NCBI GenBank assembly: GCA_020161265.1
Contig: JAIUOC010000006.1
Coordinates: 248,001 to 312,000, forward strand
Length of the DNA stretch: 64,000 nt
From: Chloroflexota bacterium
Lineage (GTDB): Bacteria > Chloroflexota > Chloroflexia > Chloroflexales > Herpetosiphonaceae
Reading direction: 5' to 3'
The position numbers and the translations under genes were made by a program. Under the pieces are notes generated by a model. The model saw only the letters and a program-made list of their open reading frames with translations. It searched no databases and was not told the DNA's origin. Shown piece after piece: positions 8,603 to 17,790 of the stretch (position 1 is its first letter; the number at the start of each line of letters is the position of its first letter).

Positions 8603-10528
8603 ATGTTTGATACACTCAATAGCGAACAACGGGCGGCGGTGATGGCGCAGCTTGGGCCAGTTTTGGTCAAGGCTGGCGCGGGCAGCGGTAAAACCCGCGT
8701 GCTGACCTACCGCATTGCCTATTTAATCGAGCAGGGTGCTAGCTCCGATTCGATTGTTTCGGTGACTTTTACCAACAAAGCCGCCAGCGAACTGCGTACC
8801 CGCTTGCGCGATCTTTTGGGCAAGCGTAGCCGTGGCCTGACCGCCGGAACCTTCCACGCGATTTGTGGCAGATTGCTGCGCCAACATATTAATGGGCGGA
8901 TTCGCAATTACACCGCCAACTTTACGATTTACGCTGGCGATGAGCAATTGCAACTGGTGCAACAAGCCATGGATGGCTACACCGGACGTATGCCGCACGA
9001 TCTTGAAGCACCGCAAGTGCTGAATTTGATTTCGCGCTTCAAAAGCCGCATGCAGCCACCAACCTTGGCACGACAGATGGCGAACGATCCTGTCAGCCAA
9101 TATGCGGCAGCAATTTATCGTACCTATCAGCGCCAGCTTGAACGCTCGAATGCCGTCGATTTCGACGATATGATTGTGATGACCTACAAGCTGTTGTTTG
9201 AGCATCACGATGTGCTCGATGAAGTTCAATCGCGCTGGGCGCATGTGTTGGTCGATGAATATCAAGATACCGATTCGGCTCAATATGCCTTGCTGGAGTT
9301 ACTTTCGCGGCCAGTTGCTCAGCGCCCACGCTCATTATTTGCGGTTGGCGATGCGCAGCAATCGATCTATGGCTTTCGCAACGCCGATTACACCATTATC
9401 AATCGCTTTACCCGCGATTTCCCTGAAGCCCAAGTGGTTGAGTTGCTGACCAATTATCGTTCGCGCCAAGAGATTCTTGATGCGGCCTATGCCGTGATGC
9501 GCCATTCGGTGGCTGTGCCAGCCTTGACCTTGAAAGCTGCTCGTCGTTCGCCGCCAATCCCAGCCTTGGTCATTAATGAAGCCGCCGATGATCGGGCCGA
9601 AGCCGACGCGATTGCCAAATCAATTGGCAATTTGCTGAGTACAGGTCGCCGCAGCAAAGATATTGCGATTTTGTATCGTTCGCGGCATATGAGCCGTGGG
9701 CTGGAAACGGCGCTGCGCCAAGCACGGATTCCCTATTCGCTCAAGGGTCAAGCTGGCTTTTACGATCGGCGGGTAATTCGCGATGCCTTGGCCTTTTTGC
9801 GAATTATTGCTAATCCCAGCGATAGCCTGAGCATGAATCGGATTATCAATGTGCCAGCAAGGGGAATTGGCGCTAGCACGATTGCCCATCTCACCAGCAA
9901 AGCTGCAGCGCTGGAATTGCCACTTGGCGAAGCTTTGTTGAAGCGTGAAGCCTGGGAAGGTTTGAGTGATCGTGCCAGCCAAATGGTCAGCGATTGGGCA
10001 CGCAAAGTCTATCGTTGGCGTAAATTGGCCAGCGGCAGCTATCCGCCAGAGGGCTTGTTGCAAACAGTGTTGCAAGAAAGTGGCTACCAAACCATGATCG
10101 AAAAAGACTGGAACGACCCTGAGCGCAGCGATGCCCTAGCCCATCTTGAAGAATTGCGGGTTGCTGCTGGCGAACATACCAGCCTTGCGGCCTTTTTGCA
10201 GGAAATCGCCCTGCTTACCAACGTTGAAGACAAAGATGAGCGTGATGCAGTGCAGTTACTCACCATCCACGGAGCCAAAGGCTTGGAATGGCCAATTGTC
10301 TATGTGGCGGGCTTAGAGGAAGGCACATTGCCCCACGAACGTTCGTTGGTCGAAGCAGGCGGGGTGGAAGAAGAGCGGCGTTTGTGCTATGTGGCCTTGA
10401 CCCGCGCAGGCGAACAACTTTACCTTTCGCATGCCAAAAAACGCCAGCGCAACCAACGTAATCCATCGCGCTTCCTTGATGATATTTTGGTTTATGGCCG
10501 TGAACGTGCCAAAGCCAAGGCTTTCTAA
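8603..10528 (+). CDS. UvrD/Rep/PcrA-type superfamily 1A DNA helicase
   Basis: This is an ATP-dependent 3'-5' DNA helicase used in repair and replication restart. The 641-aa protein begins FDTLNSEQRAAVMA (Q motif), then Walker A AGAGSGKTRVLTYRIAYL, motif Ia VTFTNKAASELRTR, TFHAICGRLLR, Walker B VLVDEYQDTDSAQY, motif III VGDAQQSIYGFRNAD, motif IV ELLTNYRSRQEIL, motif V LLTIHGAKGLEWPIVYVAGLEEGTLPH and motif VI EEERRLCYVALTRA. It stops just after motif VI, so it lacks the ~80-aa C-terminal tail of PcrA that contacts RNA polymerase. The ATG lies only about 8 bases after a repeat unit and has no clear Shine-Dalgarno, so expression may be low or the mRNA may be leaderless. Confidence 0.93.
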   Translation: MFDTLNSEQRAAVMAQLGPVLVKAGAGSGKTRVLTYRIAYLIEQGASSDSIVSVTFTNKAASELRTRLRDLLGKRSRGLTAGTFHAICGRLLRQHINGRIRNYTANFTIYAGDEQLQLVQQAMDGYTGRMPHDLEAPQVLNLISRFKSRMQPPTLARQMANDPVSQYAAAIYRTYQRQLERSNAVDFDDMIVMTYKLLFEHHDVLDEVQSRWAHVLVDEYQDTDSAQYALLELLSRPVAQRPRSLFAVGDAQQSIYGFRNADYTIINRFTRDFPEAQVVELLTNYRSRQEILDAAYAVMRHSVAVPALTLKAARRSPPIPALVINEAADDRAEADAIAKSIGNLLSTGRRSKDIAILYRSRHMSRGLETALRQARIPYSLKGQAGFYDRRVIRDALAFLRIIANPSDSLSMNRIINVPARGIGASTIAHLTSKAAALELPLGEALLKREAWEGLSDRASQMVSDWARKVYRWRKLASGSYPPEGLLQTVLQESGYQTMIEKDWNDPERSDALAHLEELRVAAGEHTSLAAFLQEIALLTNVEDKDERDAVQLLTIHGAKGLEWPIVYVAGLEEGTLPHERSLVEAGGVEEERRLCYVALTRAGEQLYLSHAKKRQRNQRNPSRFLDDILVYGRERAKAKAF

Positions 10529-10603
10529 CCGTTCGTTAACCTTTAGGTAAACTTTTGAGCCTACACTCAGAGTGTTAGGATTTTTGAAGCGTAGGAGTGA
10601 CCC

Positions 10604-10816
10604 ATGAAAGAGTTAATTGCCCAGCTTGTCGAGAAGGCCAACTTAAACGAAGAGCAAGCCAACAAGGCGGTTGAAGTGGTCAAAGGCTTTTTGGGCGATA
10701 AACTGCCGGAAGGTTTGCGCGGTCAAGTCGAGGGCTTTCTGACGGGCGAAAATATTATGGATGTCGCTGATAAGGCCAAAGGCTTGCTCGGCGGCTTGTT
10801 TGGCAACAAAGAATAA
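10604..10816 (+). CDS. Small helical protein of unknown function
   Basis: This 70-aa acidic/basic helical protein begins MKELIAQLVEKANLNEEQA and ends in a Gly/Leu-rich tail (KGLLGGLFGNKE). It resembles short cytosolic proteins annotated with DUF2267- or DUF2780-like helices, whose role is unknown; that likeness is tentative. TAGGAG lies 6 bases before the ATG and a perfect terminator follows, so it is a real, separately transcribed gene. Its high Lys/Glu/Gly content and strong expression signals would suit a small abundant or stress protein, but this is inference. Confidence 0.8.
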   Translation: MKELIAQLVEKANLNEEQANKAVEVVKGFLGDKLPEGLRGQVEGFLTGENIMDVADKAKGLLGGLFGNKE

Positions 10817-10843
10817 CCCCAACAGCGCCTAACTCAATTGATC

Positions 10844-10875
10844 AAGAGCAGCCAAGCTTGGCTGCTCTTTTGTTG
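10844..10875 (+). terminator. Strong intrinsic terminator
   Basis: A perfect 13-bp palindrome (AAGAGCAGCCAAG / CTTGGCTGCTCTT) is followed by TTTTGTTG. It ends the small-protein gene at 10604-10816. Confidence 0.9.
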
Positions 10876-10896
10876 TATTAGCATATGTCGAAAATT

Positions 10897-10905
10897 TGAT
10901 ACAAT
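10897..10905 (+). promoter_or_regulatory. Extended -10 promoter for the STAS protein gene
   Basis: TGATACAAT at 10897-10905 matches an extended -10 box; no good -35 is visible. Transcription would start about 25 bases before the AAGGA ribosome-binding site of the next gene. Confidence 0.45.
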
Positions 10906-10937
10906 AGCAACACTGTGTGGCAAAAGGAACGTGATCT

Positions 10938-12023
10938 ATGCAAAGCACCCGCATTGTTGACCCTGATCAACTGCCTGATCATCTGCGTTTAGGCCGTTAT
11001 CTGGGCTTAACTGCCATCGCAATTTACCTTGGGCTATTTACCGGGGCTGGCCTGACCATGATGATTCCCGATGCCTCGGATTTCATCATGCAATCGAAAA
11101 TTCCGCTTAGCGGGTTTGCAGTGCTGGTGCAAGGCTTATTTTTCATTGCAGCTCGCTTTTTTGCTCGCCGGAATGAGATCAATCGTAGTATTTATCTTAT
11201 GATGCTTGGCTGTACCGTGTTGCCAATGACGATTACCTTTTTCAATCCAATTGAATGGCCACTCAGTGTCTTGTATGTCTTTTTGATGCTAATTATTGCA
11301 GTTCAATTTGTTAATAGTTATAACCTCAAGCGGATTAGTATTGTGGCATGGGTTTCAATTATTATCATTTTATTTTTTGGCTTTCTCTTCAACGATCAAT
11401 ATAATTACCCAAAAATTAATGTGTTGTTGATTATGATCACCTCTGGTGCACCAATCGTCACCATGATTATTTCAATTTTGTTTAGTTTTCATCGCCGCTT
11501 GAATTTGACCTTGCGTGAAGTCAAACGAATTAATTATTCGCTGGAAGAATCGCGCGATTCGTTAGAACAACAAGTTGCGCAACGCACCCAGCAATTGCAA
11601 CATACGCTTGGCGAATTACAGCAACGTAATCAAGAGCAAGCAGCCTATGTTGCCCAAATTGAGCAACAACGCCAAACAATTCGCGAATTAAGCGTGCCAG
11701 TGCTGCCAGTCAGTCGCGATACCTTGGTGCTGCCGATTGTTGGCACTGTGGAAAACGAACGTTTGCGTGATTTACAGGCGATTGCCTTAGGCGAAATTCA
11801 ACGTCGTCGTGCTCAACGCTTATTACTCGATGTAACTGGGCTTTCGTGGTTTGATAATGATGTGGCTGCGGGATTACTGCGTTTGATTGATGCTGCCCAA
11901 TTGCTGGGAGCTAAAGTTGCTTTGATTGGTGTGCGACCTGAAGTGGCCCAAGCTTTGGTCAATTTGGGCATTGTCTTTGATAATGTGGCGATTTATCGCG
12001 ATTTACAATCGGCATTGAACTAG
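10938..12023 (+). CDS. Membrane protein with coiled coil and C-terminal STAS domain
   Basis: This 361-aa protein has about six transmembrane helices in residues 25-185, then a Gln/Glu-rich coiled coil (about 195-250), then an RsbR-type STAS domain from about 255 (VPVLPVSRDTLVLPIVG, LLLDVTGLSWFDNDVAAGLLR, LLGAKVALIGVRPEVAQ). In RsbR-like proteins the STAS domain carries Ser/Thr phosphorylation sites and helps switch a partner kinase/phosphatase pathway; here the usual phospho-site position reads DVTGLSWFD. A membrane sensor transmitting through a coiled coil is inferred. AAGGA lies 9 bases upstream of the ATG. Its stop codon overlaps that of the converging NlpC/P60 gene by three bases. Confidence 0.85.
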   Translation: MQSTRIVDPDQLPDHLRLGRYLGLTAIAIYLGLFTGAGLTMMIPDASDFIMQSKIPLSGFAVLVQGLFFIAARFFARRNEINRSIYLMMLGCTVLPMTITFFNPIEWPLSVLYVFLMLIIAVQFVNSYNLKRISIVAWVSIIIILFFGFLFNDQYNYPKINVLLIMITSGAPIVTMIISILFSFHRRLNLTLREVKRINYSLEESRDSLEQQVAQRTQQLQHTLGELQQRNQEQAAYVAQIEQQRQTIRELSVPVLPVSRDTLVLPIVGTVENERLRDLQAIALGEIQRRRAQRLLLDVTGLSWFDNDVAAGLLRLIDAAQLLGAKVALIGVRPEVAQALVNLGIVFDNVAIYRDLQSALN

Positions 12024-13195
12024 GGAAATGGCCGAATTGCTCCAACATAGCGGCTGCTCCAATAGCTGTTCGATAAATCGGAAACCCGAATGCCTAAGCT
12101 CTCGGAGAGTGCCTGAATCACTTTGCCATTGCCTGCATAAATGCCCACATGGCTTACGCCTTTTTTGTAGGTATTCTTGAAAAAAACAATATCGCCAGGC
12201 ACTAAATCGTGGCGGCTGGTAACTTTATCGCCATAACCACCAGTCCATTGTTCGGCGGCGCTATGCGGCATGTCGATGCCCAATTTGCCATAAACATACA
12301 GCACCAAGCCTGAGCAATCGAAGCCACCGCGCGGGGTTTCACCGCCCCAAACATAGGGATAGCCAACATATTTGCGAGCCAAACGCACCGCTTCAAGCGC
12401 ATTGGGCGAGGCACTCAAGGTTGGGACACGCCGCAAAATATAGGCATCGGCTTGCAAAAGTTCGGCGGAAATCCAGCCCTCAGTGCCATCGTTGGTGCGT
12501 ACATTGAACCAACCCTCACGCTGTTGCAATAAATTGACCTGCCCATGTTCAGCGCTCAAGGTCGTGATAATTTCAGCCTCGGTTTGCGGCTTGGCGCGAA
12601 CATTAGCCCGTTCAACCGTTAATCCAGCCACTAAAACTGGATTTGGGTCGGCATGCAGATTAACTTGGGGCAGGGTTTGGGCTGAGCTGGCCAAGGCCAC
12701 ATAACTATTATCAACCCAACCAAGCGCTCGTTGTGGAGTCACGACTTGCAGCCAGCCCTCAAACCGCCCAACTACTGTCAGCGGAGTAGTGTTGAGCAAA
12801 ATCGCCATGGGCAAATAATCAGCGCTTGGTCCATCGCGCAAATTCAATTCCTCGCTGGCAACCAACCCAGCAATTGTCGTGGTAAAGACTGTATCGGCTG
12901 AAATCGAGTCATACAATAGCGCACTGGCGGTTAATGGCAATGTTTCAGGGATATCCAAGGCTTGGGCTTCGAGTTCGTGGTTTAGAACTGGGGCTTGCCA
13001 ATCAGCGGGAATTGGCTCGTCGAGGGTTGCGCCAACGCGCACAATTTGCGGGGTGGCCGTTGCTCCAAGCGGCGCGGGAGAGGTTGCAGGAAACGTCCAC
13101 CAAAGCAGCAACGGCACAGTTAAGCTAGCGCCAAGCAATAACCCAGCGATCTGCAAGCGCCGACGATCCCGTGCTAGGATTGGCAATCGGGGCAT
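12020..13195 (-). CDS. Secreted/anchored NlpC/P60 peptidoglycan endopeptidase with two SH3 domains
   Basis: The N-terminus has a basic stretch (RDRRR) and a hydrophobic segment (IAGLLLGASLTVPLLLWW), so the protein is exported or membrane anchored. Two bacterial SH3 repeats follow: one at about 105-165 (LNLRDGPSADYLPM, GWVDNSYV) and one at about 190-250 (ERANVRAKPQTEAEI, GWISAELL). The C-terminal NlpC/P60 domain has the catalytic Cys294 in GGFDCSGLVLYVY and His349 in VSHVGIYAG. Such enzymes cleave D-gamma-Glu-diamino acid bonds in cell-wall peptides. Length (391 aa) is typical for the SH3-SH3-NlpC layout. It lies 15 bases downstream of the cupin gene, probably in one operon, and its stop overlaps the stop of the converging STAS gene. 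Confidence 0.93.
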   Translation of the reverse strand: MPRLPILARDRRRLQIAGLLLGASLTVPLLLWWTFPATSPAPLGATATPQIVRVGATLDEPIPADWQAPVLNHELEAQALDIPETLPLTASALLYDSISADTVFTTTIAGLVASEELNLRDGPSADYLPMAILLNTTPLTVVGRFEGWLQVVTPQRALGWVDNSYVALASSAQTLPQVNLHADPNPVLVAGLTVERANVRAKPQTEAEIITTLSAEHGQVNLLQQREGWFNVRTNDGTEGWISAELLQADAYILRRVPTLSASPNALEAVRLARKYVGYPYVWGGETPRGGFDCSGLVLYVYGKLGIDMPHSAAEQWTGGYGDKVTSRHDLVPGDIVFFKNTYKKGVSHVGIYAGNGKVIQALSESLGIRVSDLSNSYWSSRYVGAIRPFP

Positions 13196-13210
13196 ATTGA
13201 CGAATCCTTG

Positions 13211-13660
13211 TTATTCAAAAATGATCCCATAGGCTTGATTAAGCTGCTGCAAAGTGGCAGCAGGCAATGGCAAACCAAATTCTTGAAGAGCATGGCTGAA
13301 ATCATTGAAATAATATTCGAAACCTGCCGGAGCCGCAACTATTAATGCCACACAGGGATTGATTCCAAGCGTGCGGAATGAATGAGGCACGCCCATTGGC
13401 AGCGTGACCGTTGCCCCCGCCTCGGCAACAATCGTTTCGCCATTAATCCAAAACTCAAAGATACCCGCTTGGATAATAAAGGTTTTATCTTCACGAGTAT
13501 GGATATGCTGCATCACTCCAGTTCCAGGCAAACTGGTATATTCAAATAACGAAAACGCTCCATCGGTATCCGAGCCAGTTAATTTGATTGCGACTTGGCT
13601 ATGCTGGCTATTTAACATTGGGCTTGCCAATACCGTGGTATGATCGGTCAACTGTGACAT
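13211..13660 (-). CDS. Cupin-fold protein
   Basis: This 149-aa single-domain cupin has a first metal-binding motif HIHTREDKTFIIQAGIFEFW and second-motif residues PMGVPHSFRTLG. The spacing and His/Glu ligands suggest a metal-binding beta barrel, but the substrate cannot be read from sequence; relatives include quercetinase-like and small-molecule-binding cupins. It is the first gene of a likely two-gene unit with the NlpC/P60 hydrolase. AGGTCGCC before the ATG is only a weak ribosome-binding site (GGAGGTCG in reverse reading). Confidence 0.85.
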   Translation of the reverse strand: MSQLTDHTTVLASPMLNSQHSQVAIKLTGSDTDGAFSLFEYTSLPGTGVMQHIHTREDKTFIIQAGIFEFWINGETIVAEAGATVTLPMGVPHSFRTLGINPCVALIVAAPAGFEYYFNDFSHALQEFGLPLPAATLQQLNQAYGIIFE

Positions 13661-13723
13661 AGGCGACCTCCGCTGATTAGCTTAATTATAGACGCTGGCT
13701 TTGGCCCTGGCTATGGAGCTTTT

Positions 13724-14620
13724 ATGGGATTTGAAACTAATACTATTCGTTTTCTTTTGGAAGCCCGAAGTACTGGGGTGCAGTTCAAACAGAGTTTAAC
13801 CCTAGGCCGTCAGGGCATGCACCTTGGGGTTTATGATCTTCAACAAGTTTTTGCTGAAACAGGGGAGACCCTACCTACGATTGTAGCGCAAACGCTTACC
13901 CGCGATGCGGTTGATGGTGAGCCAATGTTTGCTGAGCCATTGTTGCATTACCTAGGGGCGACGACCGCCGATTCGATAGATTTCTCGGATTATGAAGCAG
14001 CGACTATTTTGCACGATCTCAATCATCCCATCCCCGCCGAACTTCAAGGGCGCTTCAGTTGTGTCATTGATGGGGGCACGCTTGAACATATTTTCAATTT
14101 ACCAATCGCCTTGCAAAATAGCCTCAATCTGGTGGCTGAGGGTGGCCATTTTCTGGCAATTACACCATGTAATAATATGGCGGGGCATGGCTTTTATCAA
14201 TTTTCACCAGAATTATTTTGGCGGATTCTTACGCCTGAAAATGGCTATCAGCTTGAAAAAATGTATGTTTTTGAGATGTATCCACATGCGCCGTGGTATC
14301 GCGTGCATGACCCTAAAGTAGTTGGTGGTCGTGTAACGTTGCAGAATCGTAGGCCTGCTTTTTTACTAGTTCAGGCTAAACGCATTAGTCCTACTCCAAT
14401 TGTCCAACTTAAAGTTCAACAAAGTGATTATGTGAGCGTTTGGCAAGCGGGAGTTGGTGCTCAGCGGCGCTCGTTGCTTAAACGTGTTGCTGGGCCGATT
14501 CGCCGACGCTTACCAACCAAGCTCAAAATTGGCTTACGAGCGGTTAGTTTTCGGCTCAAAGATGCCTTAAGTTTGATTCGCTCGCCCTACCGAGCAAACT
14601 ATTACGATCGTTATAAGTAG
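13724..14620 (+). CDS. Class I methyltransferase-like protein
   Basis: This 298-aa cytosolic protein has a degenerate Rossmann methyltransferase core. Motifs resembling the post-I and motif II regions are FSCVIDGGTLEHIFNLPIAL and SLNLVAEGGHFLAITPCNN, and a motif III-like strand follows. The usual glycine-rich motif I (GxGxG) is not obvious; LGRQGMHLGVYD sits near its place. The C-terminus is strongly basic (KLKIGLRAVSFRLKDALSL). Similar proteins are common in polysaccharide clusters as sugar or lipid methyltransferases, but this gene is about 3 kb from the locus and on the opposite strand. Activity is uncertain because of the weak SAM motif. Confidence 0.65.
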   Translation: MGFETNTIRFLLEARSTGVQFKQSLTLGRQGMHLGVYDLQQVFAETGETLPTIVAQTLTRDAVDGEPMFAEPLLHYLGATTADSIDFSDYEAATILHDLNHPIPAELQGRFSCVIDGGTLEHIFNLPIALQNSLNLVAEGGHFLAITPCNNMAGHGFYQFSPELFWRILTPENGYQLEKMYVFEMYPHAPWYRVHDPKVVGGRVTLQNRRPAFLLVQAKRISPTPIVQLKVQQSDYVSVWQAGVGAQRRSLLKRVAGPIRRRLPTKLKIGLRAVSFRLKDALSLIRSPYRANYYDRYK

Positions 14621-14631
14621 CACTTGATGCT

Positions 14632-14681
14632 CAAGGCTCAAGGATTAAGGCGCTTCTTTTCTGCCTAATCCCTGAGCCTTG
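14632..14681. terminator. Bidirectional hairpin between convergent genes
   Basis: CAAGGCTCAAGGATTA pairs, with one or two bulges, with TAATCCCTGAGCCTTG across a loop containing TTCTTTT. It sits 12 bases after the methyltransferase-like gene and 9 bases after the end of the opposing DUF983 gene, and could serve both. Confidence 0.6.
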
Positions 14682-14689
14682 CCGTAAAT

Positions 14690-15061
14690 TTAGCCGCGTT
14701 CGTCTTTGCCAGTTTCCAAGTCGCCAGTGGCAACCATTAAGCCAAGCCAGAGGCCGCGTGCAAAGCGATAGAAGATGATATGGAAAATTGACATAACCAA
14801 TAATAATGCCAATAAGCCTTGCATCAACTGATCGCTGGCATAAATCACTAAGAAGATGCCGCCGATAAAGCCCAAAAAGATCGTCAAGACAATATTGATG
14901 CCCATTGCCCCAGTGCTTTGGTTGCCGGTGGCTTCGTAGCCAACACCACAAACGCTACAGGTTGGGTGAATATCGTAATAGCTGCGAAAAAGCTTACCCT
15001 TGCCACACAAAGGGCAACGCCCGATAAATCCACGCAGCATTGCCAAGAGAAAATTACCCAT
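14690..15061 (-). CDS. DUF983 membrane protein with zinc-ribbon cysteines
   Basis: This 123-aa protein begins MGNFLLAMLRGFIGRCPLCGKG and has a second Cys pair in CSVCGVGYEA, making a four-cysteine zinc ribbon. Two transmembrane helices follow (NIVLTIFLGFIGGIFLVIYA and LALLLVMSIFHIIFYRF). This matches DUF983, small inner-membrane proteins often found near cytochrome oxidase or respiratory genes; their molecular role is unknown. The frame extends 29 codons upstream, but the start at 15061 is chosen because AAGGA lies 6 bases before it and the upstream residues look non-coding. No respiratory genes are adjacent. Confidence 0.85.
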   Translation of the reverse strand: MGNFLLAMLRGFIGRCPLCGKGKLFRSYYDIHPTCSVCGVGYEATGNQSTGAMGINIVLTIFLGFIGGIFLVIYASDQLMQGLLALLLVMSIFHIIFYRFARGLWLGLMVATGDLETGKDERG

Positions 15062-15240
15062 GATATTCCTTAATGATCTGACGACGCTGACAGATCGTCC
15101 TTTGCTAAAGCTCCGCTGCGAGGGTGCAACCCATTCAGCCGCGAGCAAATCGATATCTATGGTTGTAAACCAAGCTGATGCCCTCTAGCATACCTGATTC
15201 TGTTGGTTTGTCTATCGAGTTTAGAGTGGAGAGATTAATC

Positions 15241-15440
15241 GTTGAACCACGAATGATGCTTTTTGATCCACGAAGAGCACGAAGAGCACGAAGGGGGAAT
15301 GGCTCTAGGCTATAGGCTTTTGGCTATTGAAATGTTTGATGTACCAATATCATGTTCAGCCTTCAGCCAGCAGCCTTGCTTGCTCTGCGCCTTTGCGTTA
15401 ACATCCTGACCTCTGACTCCTAGCCCCTGACCCCTATAAT
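15241..15440. repeat. Gene-free gap with ordered word repeats
   Basis: Within the 372-base gap upstream of the DUF983 gene, words occur in this order: ATCCACGAAGAGCACGAAG, GGCTATAGGCTTTTGGC, CTTCAGCCAGCAGCC, CTGCGCCTTTGCGTTAA, CTCTGACTCCTAGCCCC and CTGACCCC. The last word abuts and supplies the stop codon of recD2. No gene was seen. Confidence 0.75.
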
Positions 15441-17596
15441 CTCTGTTTAAATCGCTGCTTCAACCCAGTAATCCGCTGCCCGCTGCGCCGTTGGGCAATC
15501 GCAAATTCAACCGCCTGCCAATCGCCAGTCAGAATCACCAATTGGCGAGCGCGAGTGATGGCGGTATAGAGCAATGGTCGATTGAGCAGCGCATTATAAT
15601 AGCGCAGCATGGGCACAATCACCACAGGGTACTCGGAGCCTTGGGCTTTATGCACACTGATTGCATAGGCCAAAGCCACTTCATCAAACTCGCTCCATTG
15701 ATAAACGACGCTGCGTGTATCATCAAAATAGACGCTAATTGTCCGTTCTTCAAGGTCGATCGCTTGGATCAAGCCTAAATCGCCGTTGCTCACATCGAGA
15801 TCGTAATTGTTGCGGGTTTGAATCACCCGATCACCTTCACGAAAGAGCGTGCCAGCAATTGTTGTTTCTTGGCGAGTTGGGTTGGGTGGATTGAGCGCTG
15901 CTTGGAGTTGACTGTTTAATTCAAGCACGCCTGCTGCGCCCCGATGGGTTGCCGCCAAAACTTGAATATCGCGCAAGGGATCAAATTGGGGAAACTGGCG
16001 CGGAATGCGGGTGGTCAATAGCTCTACAATCATTGCACTACATTCAACAGGATTACTGCGTGGAAACCAATAGAAATCACCTTGATTGACGCTCGGTGAT
16101 TGGCCTTGGTTGATCGCATGAGCATTGGTGATGATCTGGCTATCGGCGGCTTGGCGAAAAATTGTATCCAAATGCACGGTCGTGATGCTGTTGCTGGCCA
16201 ATAAATCGCGTAATACGGCTCCTGGTCCAACCGCTGGCAATTGATCGGGATCGCCCACCAAGAGCAAATGGGTGGTTGGAGCCAAAGCTTTAATTGTATG
16301 ATGGGCTAGCACGATATCAAGCATTGAGGTTTCGTCAATCACGAGCAAATCGGCGGCGAGTTGGTTATGCTCGTTGCGACCCCAGCGATCGTTGCCAGCC
16401 CCACCGCTATATTCGAGGGTGCGATGAATGGTTGCGGCTGGATGATTGGTCGTTTCGGCCAGCCGCCGCGCTGCGCGTCCGGTTGGGGCCGCCAAAATTG
16501 TGCGTAGCCCAACCTGTTGTAGTAAGGCCAAAATTGCCTGTACCGTGGTGGTTTTGCCTGTGCCAGGCCCGCCAGTGAGCAATACCACTTTGGAGCGGAG
16601 CACGGCTAGCACTGCTTCGGCTTGGCGTTGGCTCAAATCAAAGCTGGCATTATGCAATTGACGCATAACAATTGCATCGCTTTGCTGCTTGAAGCGCAAT
16701 TGAATTGCGCTGGGGAGTTGTTGCAAACGCTGGAGATTATTGGCCAACTCGGTTTCAGCATGATAATAGGCTGGTAAATAAACTAAATCGCCATCAAGCA
16801 CCAACAAGACTGCTTCGGTTGCCACCGCTAATTGTTCGGCGATTAACGGGTGTGACAATTCCAAAATAGCTTGAGTTTGCTCGATTAACTCGGCCTGTGG
16901 CAGGGCGCAATGGCCTTCGGTGTTGGCGACAGTGCTGAGGGTATAGCGCAAGCCTGCAATCACCCGACTGGGAGCATCACGCGCTACACCCAAGGCTTGG
17001 GCAATTTGGTCAGCTGTCGGGAAGCCAATCCCCTCAATTTCTAAGGCCAGACGATAGGGGTCGTGTTGCACAATCTGGCTGGCTTGCTCGCCATAATGCC
17101 GAAAAATTCGTAAGGCTAAACCAGTCGTTAACCCAACAGATTGGCCTAATTCGAGCAAGGCTTTGATTGAGCGTTGTTCCTGCCAAGCAGCGATGATGGC
17201 GGCGATTTTCTTGGTGCCTAAGCCTTTGACTTCACGTAAACGATCGGGAGTTTGATCAAGCACATCGAGTGTCGTTTCGCCAAAGGTATCAGCGATGCGT
17301 TGAGCATTGACTGGGCCAATACCCGGCAATAAGCCCGAAGCTAAGTAGCGGACAATACTTTCGTTGCCGGTTGGACGAGCAGTTTGATAACTGGTAACCT
17401 CAAATTGTCGTCCATGGGTTCGATGTTCGATCCATTGACCTGCGAGTTGCAAGCTTTCGCCAACTTGCACATCGGGCAAACGCCCAACAATCGTGATCAC
17501 GCTACGCTGGCCTTGGGCTTTCAAACGCGCCACGGTATAGCCCGTTTCATCCGAGCGATAGGTGATGCGTTCTAAGTTGCCAGTTAGTTGATCCAT
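15434..17596 (-). CDS. recD2: RecD2-family ATP-dependent DNA helicase
   Basis: This 720-aa protein is a superfamily 1B 5'-3' helicase of the RecD2 (YrrC) type, which works without RecB/RecC in DNA repair. The N-terminal OB-like region (LERITYRSDETGYTVARLKA) is followed by tandem helix-hairpin-helix segments (GLLPGIGPVNAQRIAD, EVKGLGTKKIAAII, IEGIGFPTADQIAQALG). The helicase core has Walker A LTGGPGTGKTTT, LLVIDETSMLD (motif II), LLVGDPDQLPAVGPG (motif III) and, near the C-terminus, AYAISVHKAQGSEYPVVIVP and YTAITRAR. A TTG at 17614 is in frame upstream, but the ATG at 17596 is preferred. The C-terminal stop (TAG) lies at the edge of a repeat word. It stands alone between repeat-filled gaps. 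Confidence 0.93.
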   Translation of the reverse strand: MDQLTGNLERITYRSDETGYTVARLKAQGQRSVITIVGRLPDVQVGESLQLAGQWIEHRTHGRQFEVTSYQTARPTGNESIVRYLASGLLPGIGPVNAQRIADTFGETTLDVLDQTPDRLREVKGLGTKKIAAIIAAWQEQRSIKALLELGQSVGLTTGLALRIFRHYGEQASQIVQHDPYRLALEIEGIGFPTADQIAQALGVARDAPSRVIAGLRYTLSTVANTEGHCALPQAELIEQTQAILELSHPLIAEQLAVATEAVLLVLDGDLVYLPAYYHAETELANNLQRLQQLPSAIQLRFKQQSDAIVMRQLHNASFDLSQRQAEAVLAVLRSKVVLLTGGPGTGKTTTVQAILALLQQVGLRTILAAPTGRAARRLAETTNHPAATIHRTLEYSGGAGNDRWGRNEHNQLAADLLVIDETSMLDIVLAHHTIKALAPTTHLLLVGDPDQLPAVGPGAVLRDLLASNSITTVHLDTIFRQAADSQIITNAHAINQGQSPSVNQGDFYWFPRSNPVECSAMIVELLTTRIPRQFPQFDPLRDIQVLAATHRGAAGVLELNSQLQAALNPPNPTRQETTIAGTLFREGDRVIQTRNNYDLDVSNGDLGLIQAIDLEERTISVYFDDTRSVVYQWSEFDEVALAYAISVHKAQGSEYPVVIVPMLRYYNALLNRPLLYTAITRARQLVILTGDWQAVEFAIAQRRSGQRITGLKQRFKQRL

Positions 17597-17599
17597 AGT

Positions 17600-17790
17600 C
17601 AGGTCAAAAGGCAAAGGTCAAAAGGCAAAAATTGAAAATTGAAACCACGAAGGTCGTGAAGGGTTAATGACTATAGGCTATGGGCTATCGGCAATTACTT
17701 GTATATGACAACAATTGTTCCGATAACCTATAGCCTATAGCCGCTCCTTAAAAGATCTGACCCCTAATCCCCGAAAACTGATCCCTCGTC
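17600..17790. repeat. Intergenic word repeats between recD2 and the bcsB-like gene
   Basis: A tandem AGGTCAAAAGGCAAA word (17600-17630) is followed by AACCACGAAGGTCGTGAAG, GACTATAGGCTATGGGC, GTTCCGATAACCTATAGCC and TCTGACCCCTAATCCCCG. The end of the block coincides with the stop of the BcsB-like gene. Confidence 0.7.

Noticed and set aside
12020..12023. Frameshift or fusion between the STAS and NlpC genes
   Set aside because: The genes converge from opposite strands and simply share stop-codon bases; both proteins are full length.
14631..14951. 106-codon minus-strand ORF overlapping the DUF983 gene
   Set aside because: It is another frame of the same region; the DUF983 frame has the zinc-ribbon and membrane helices.
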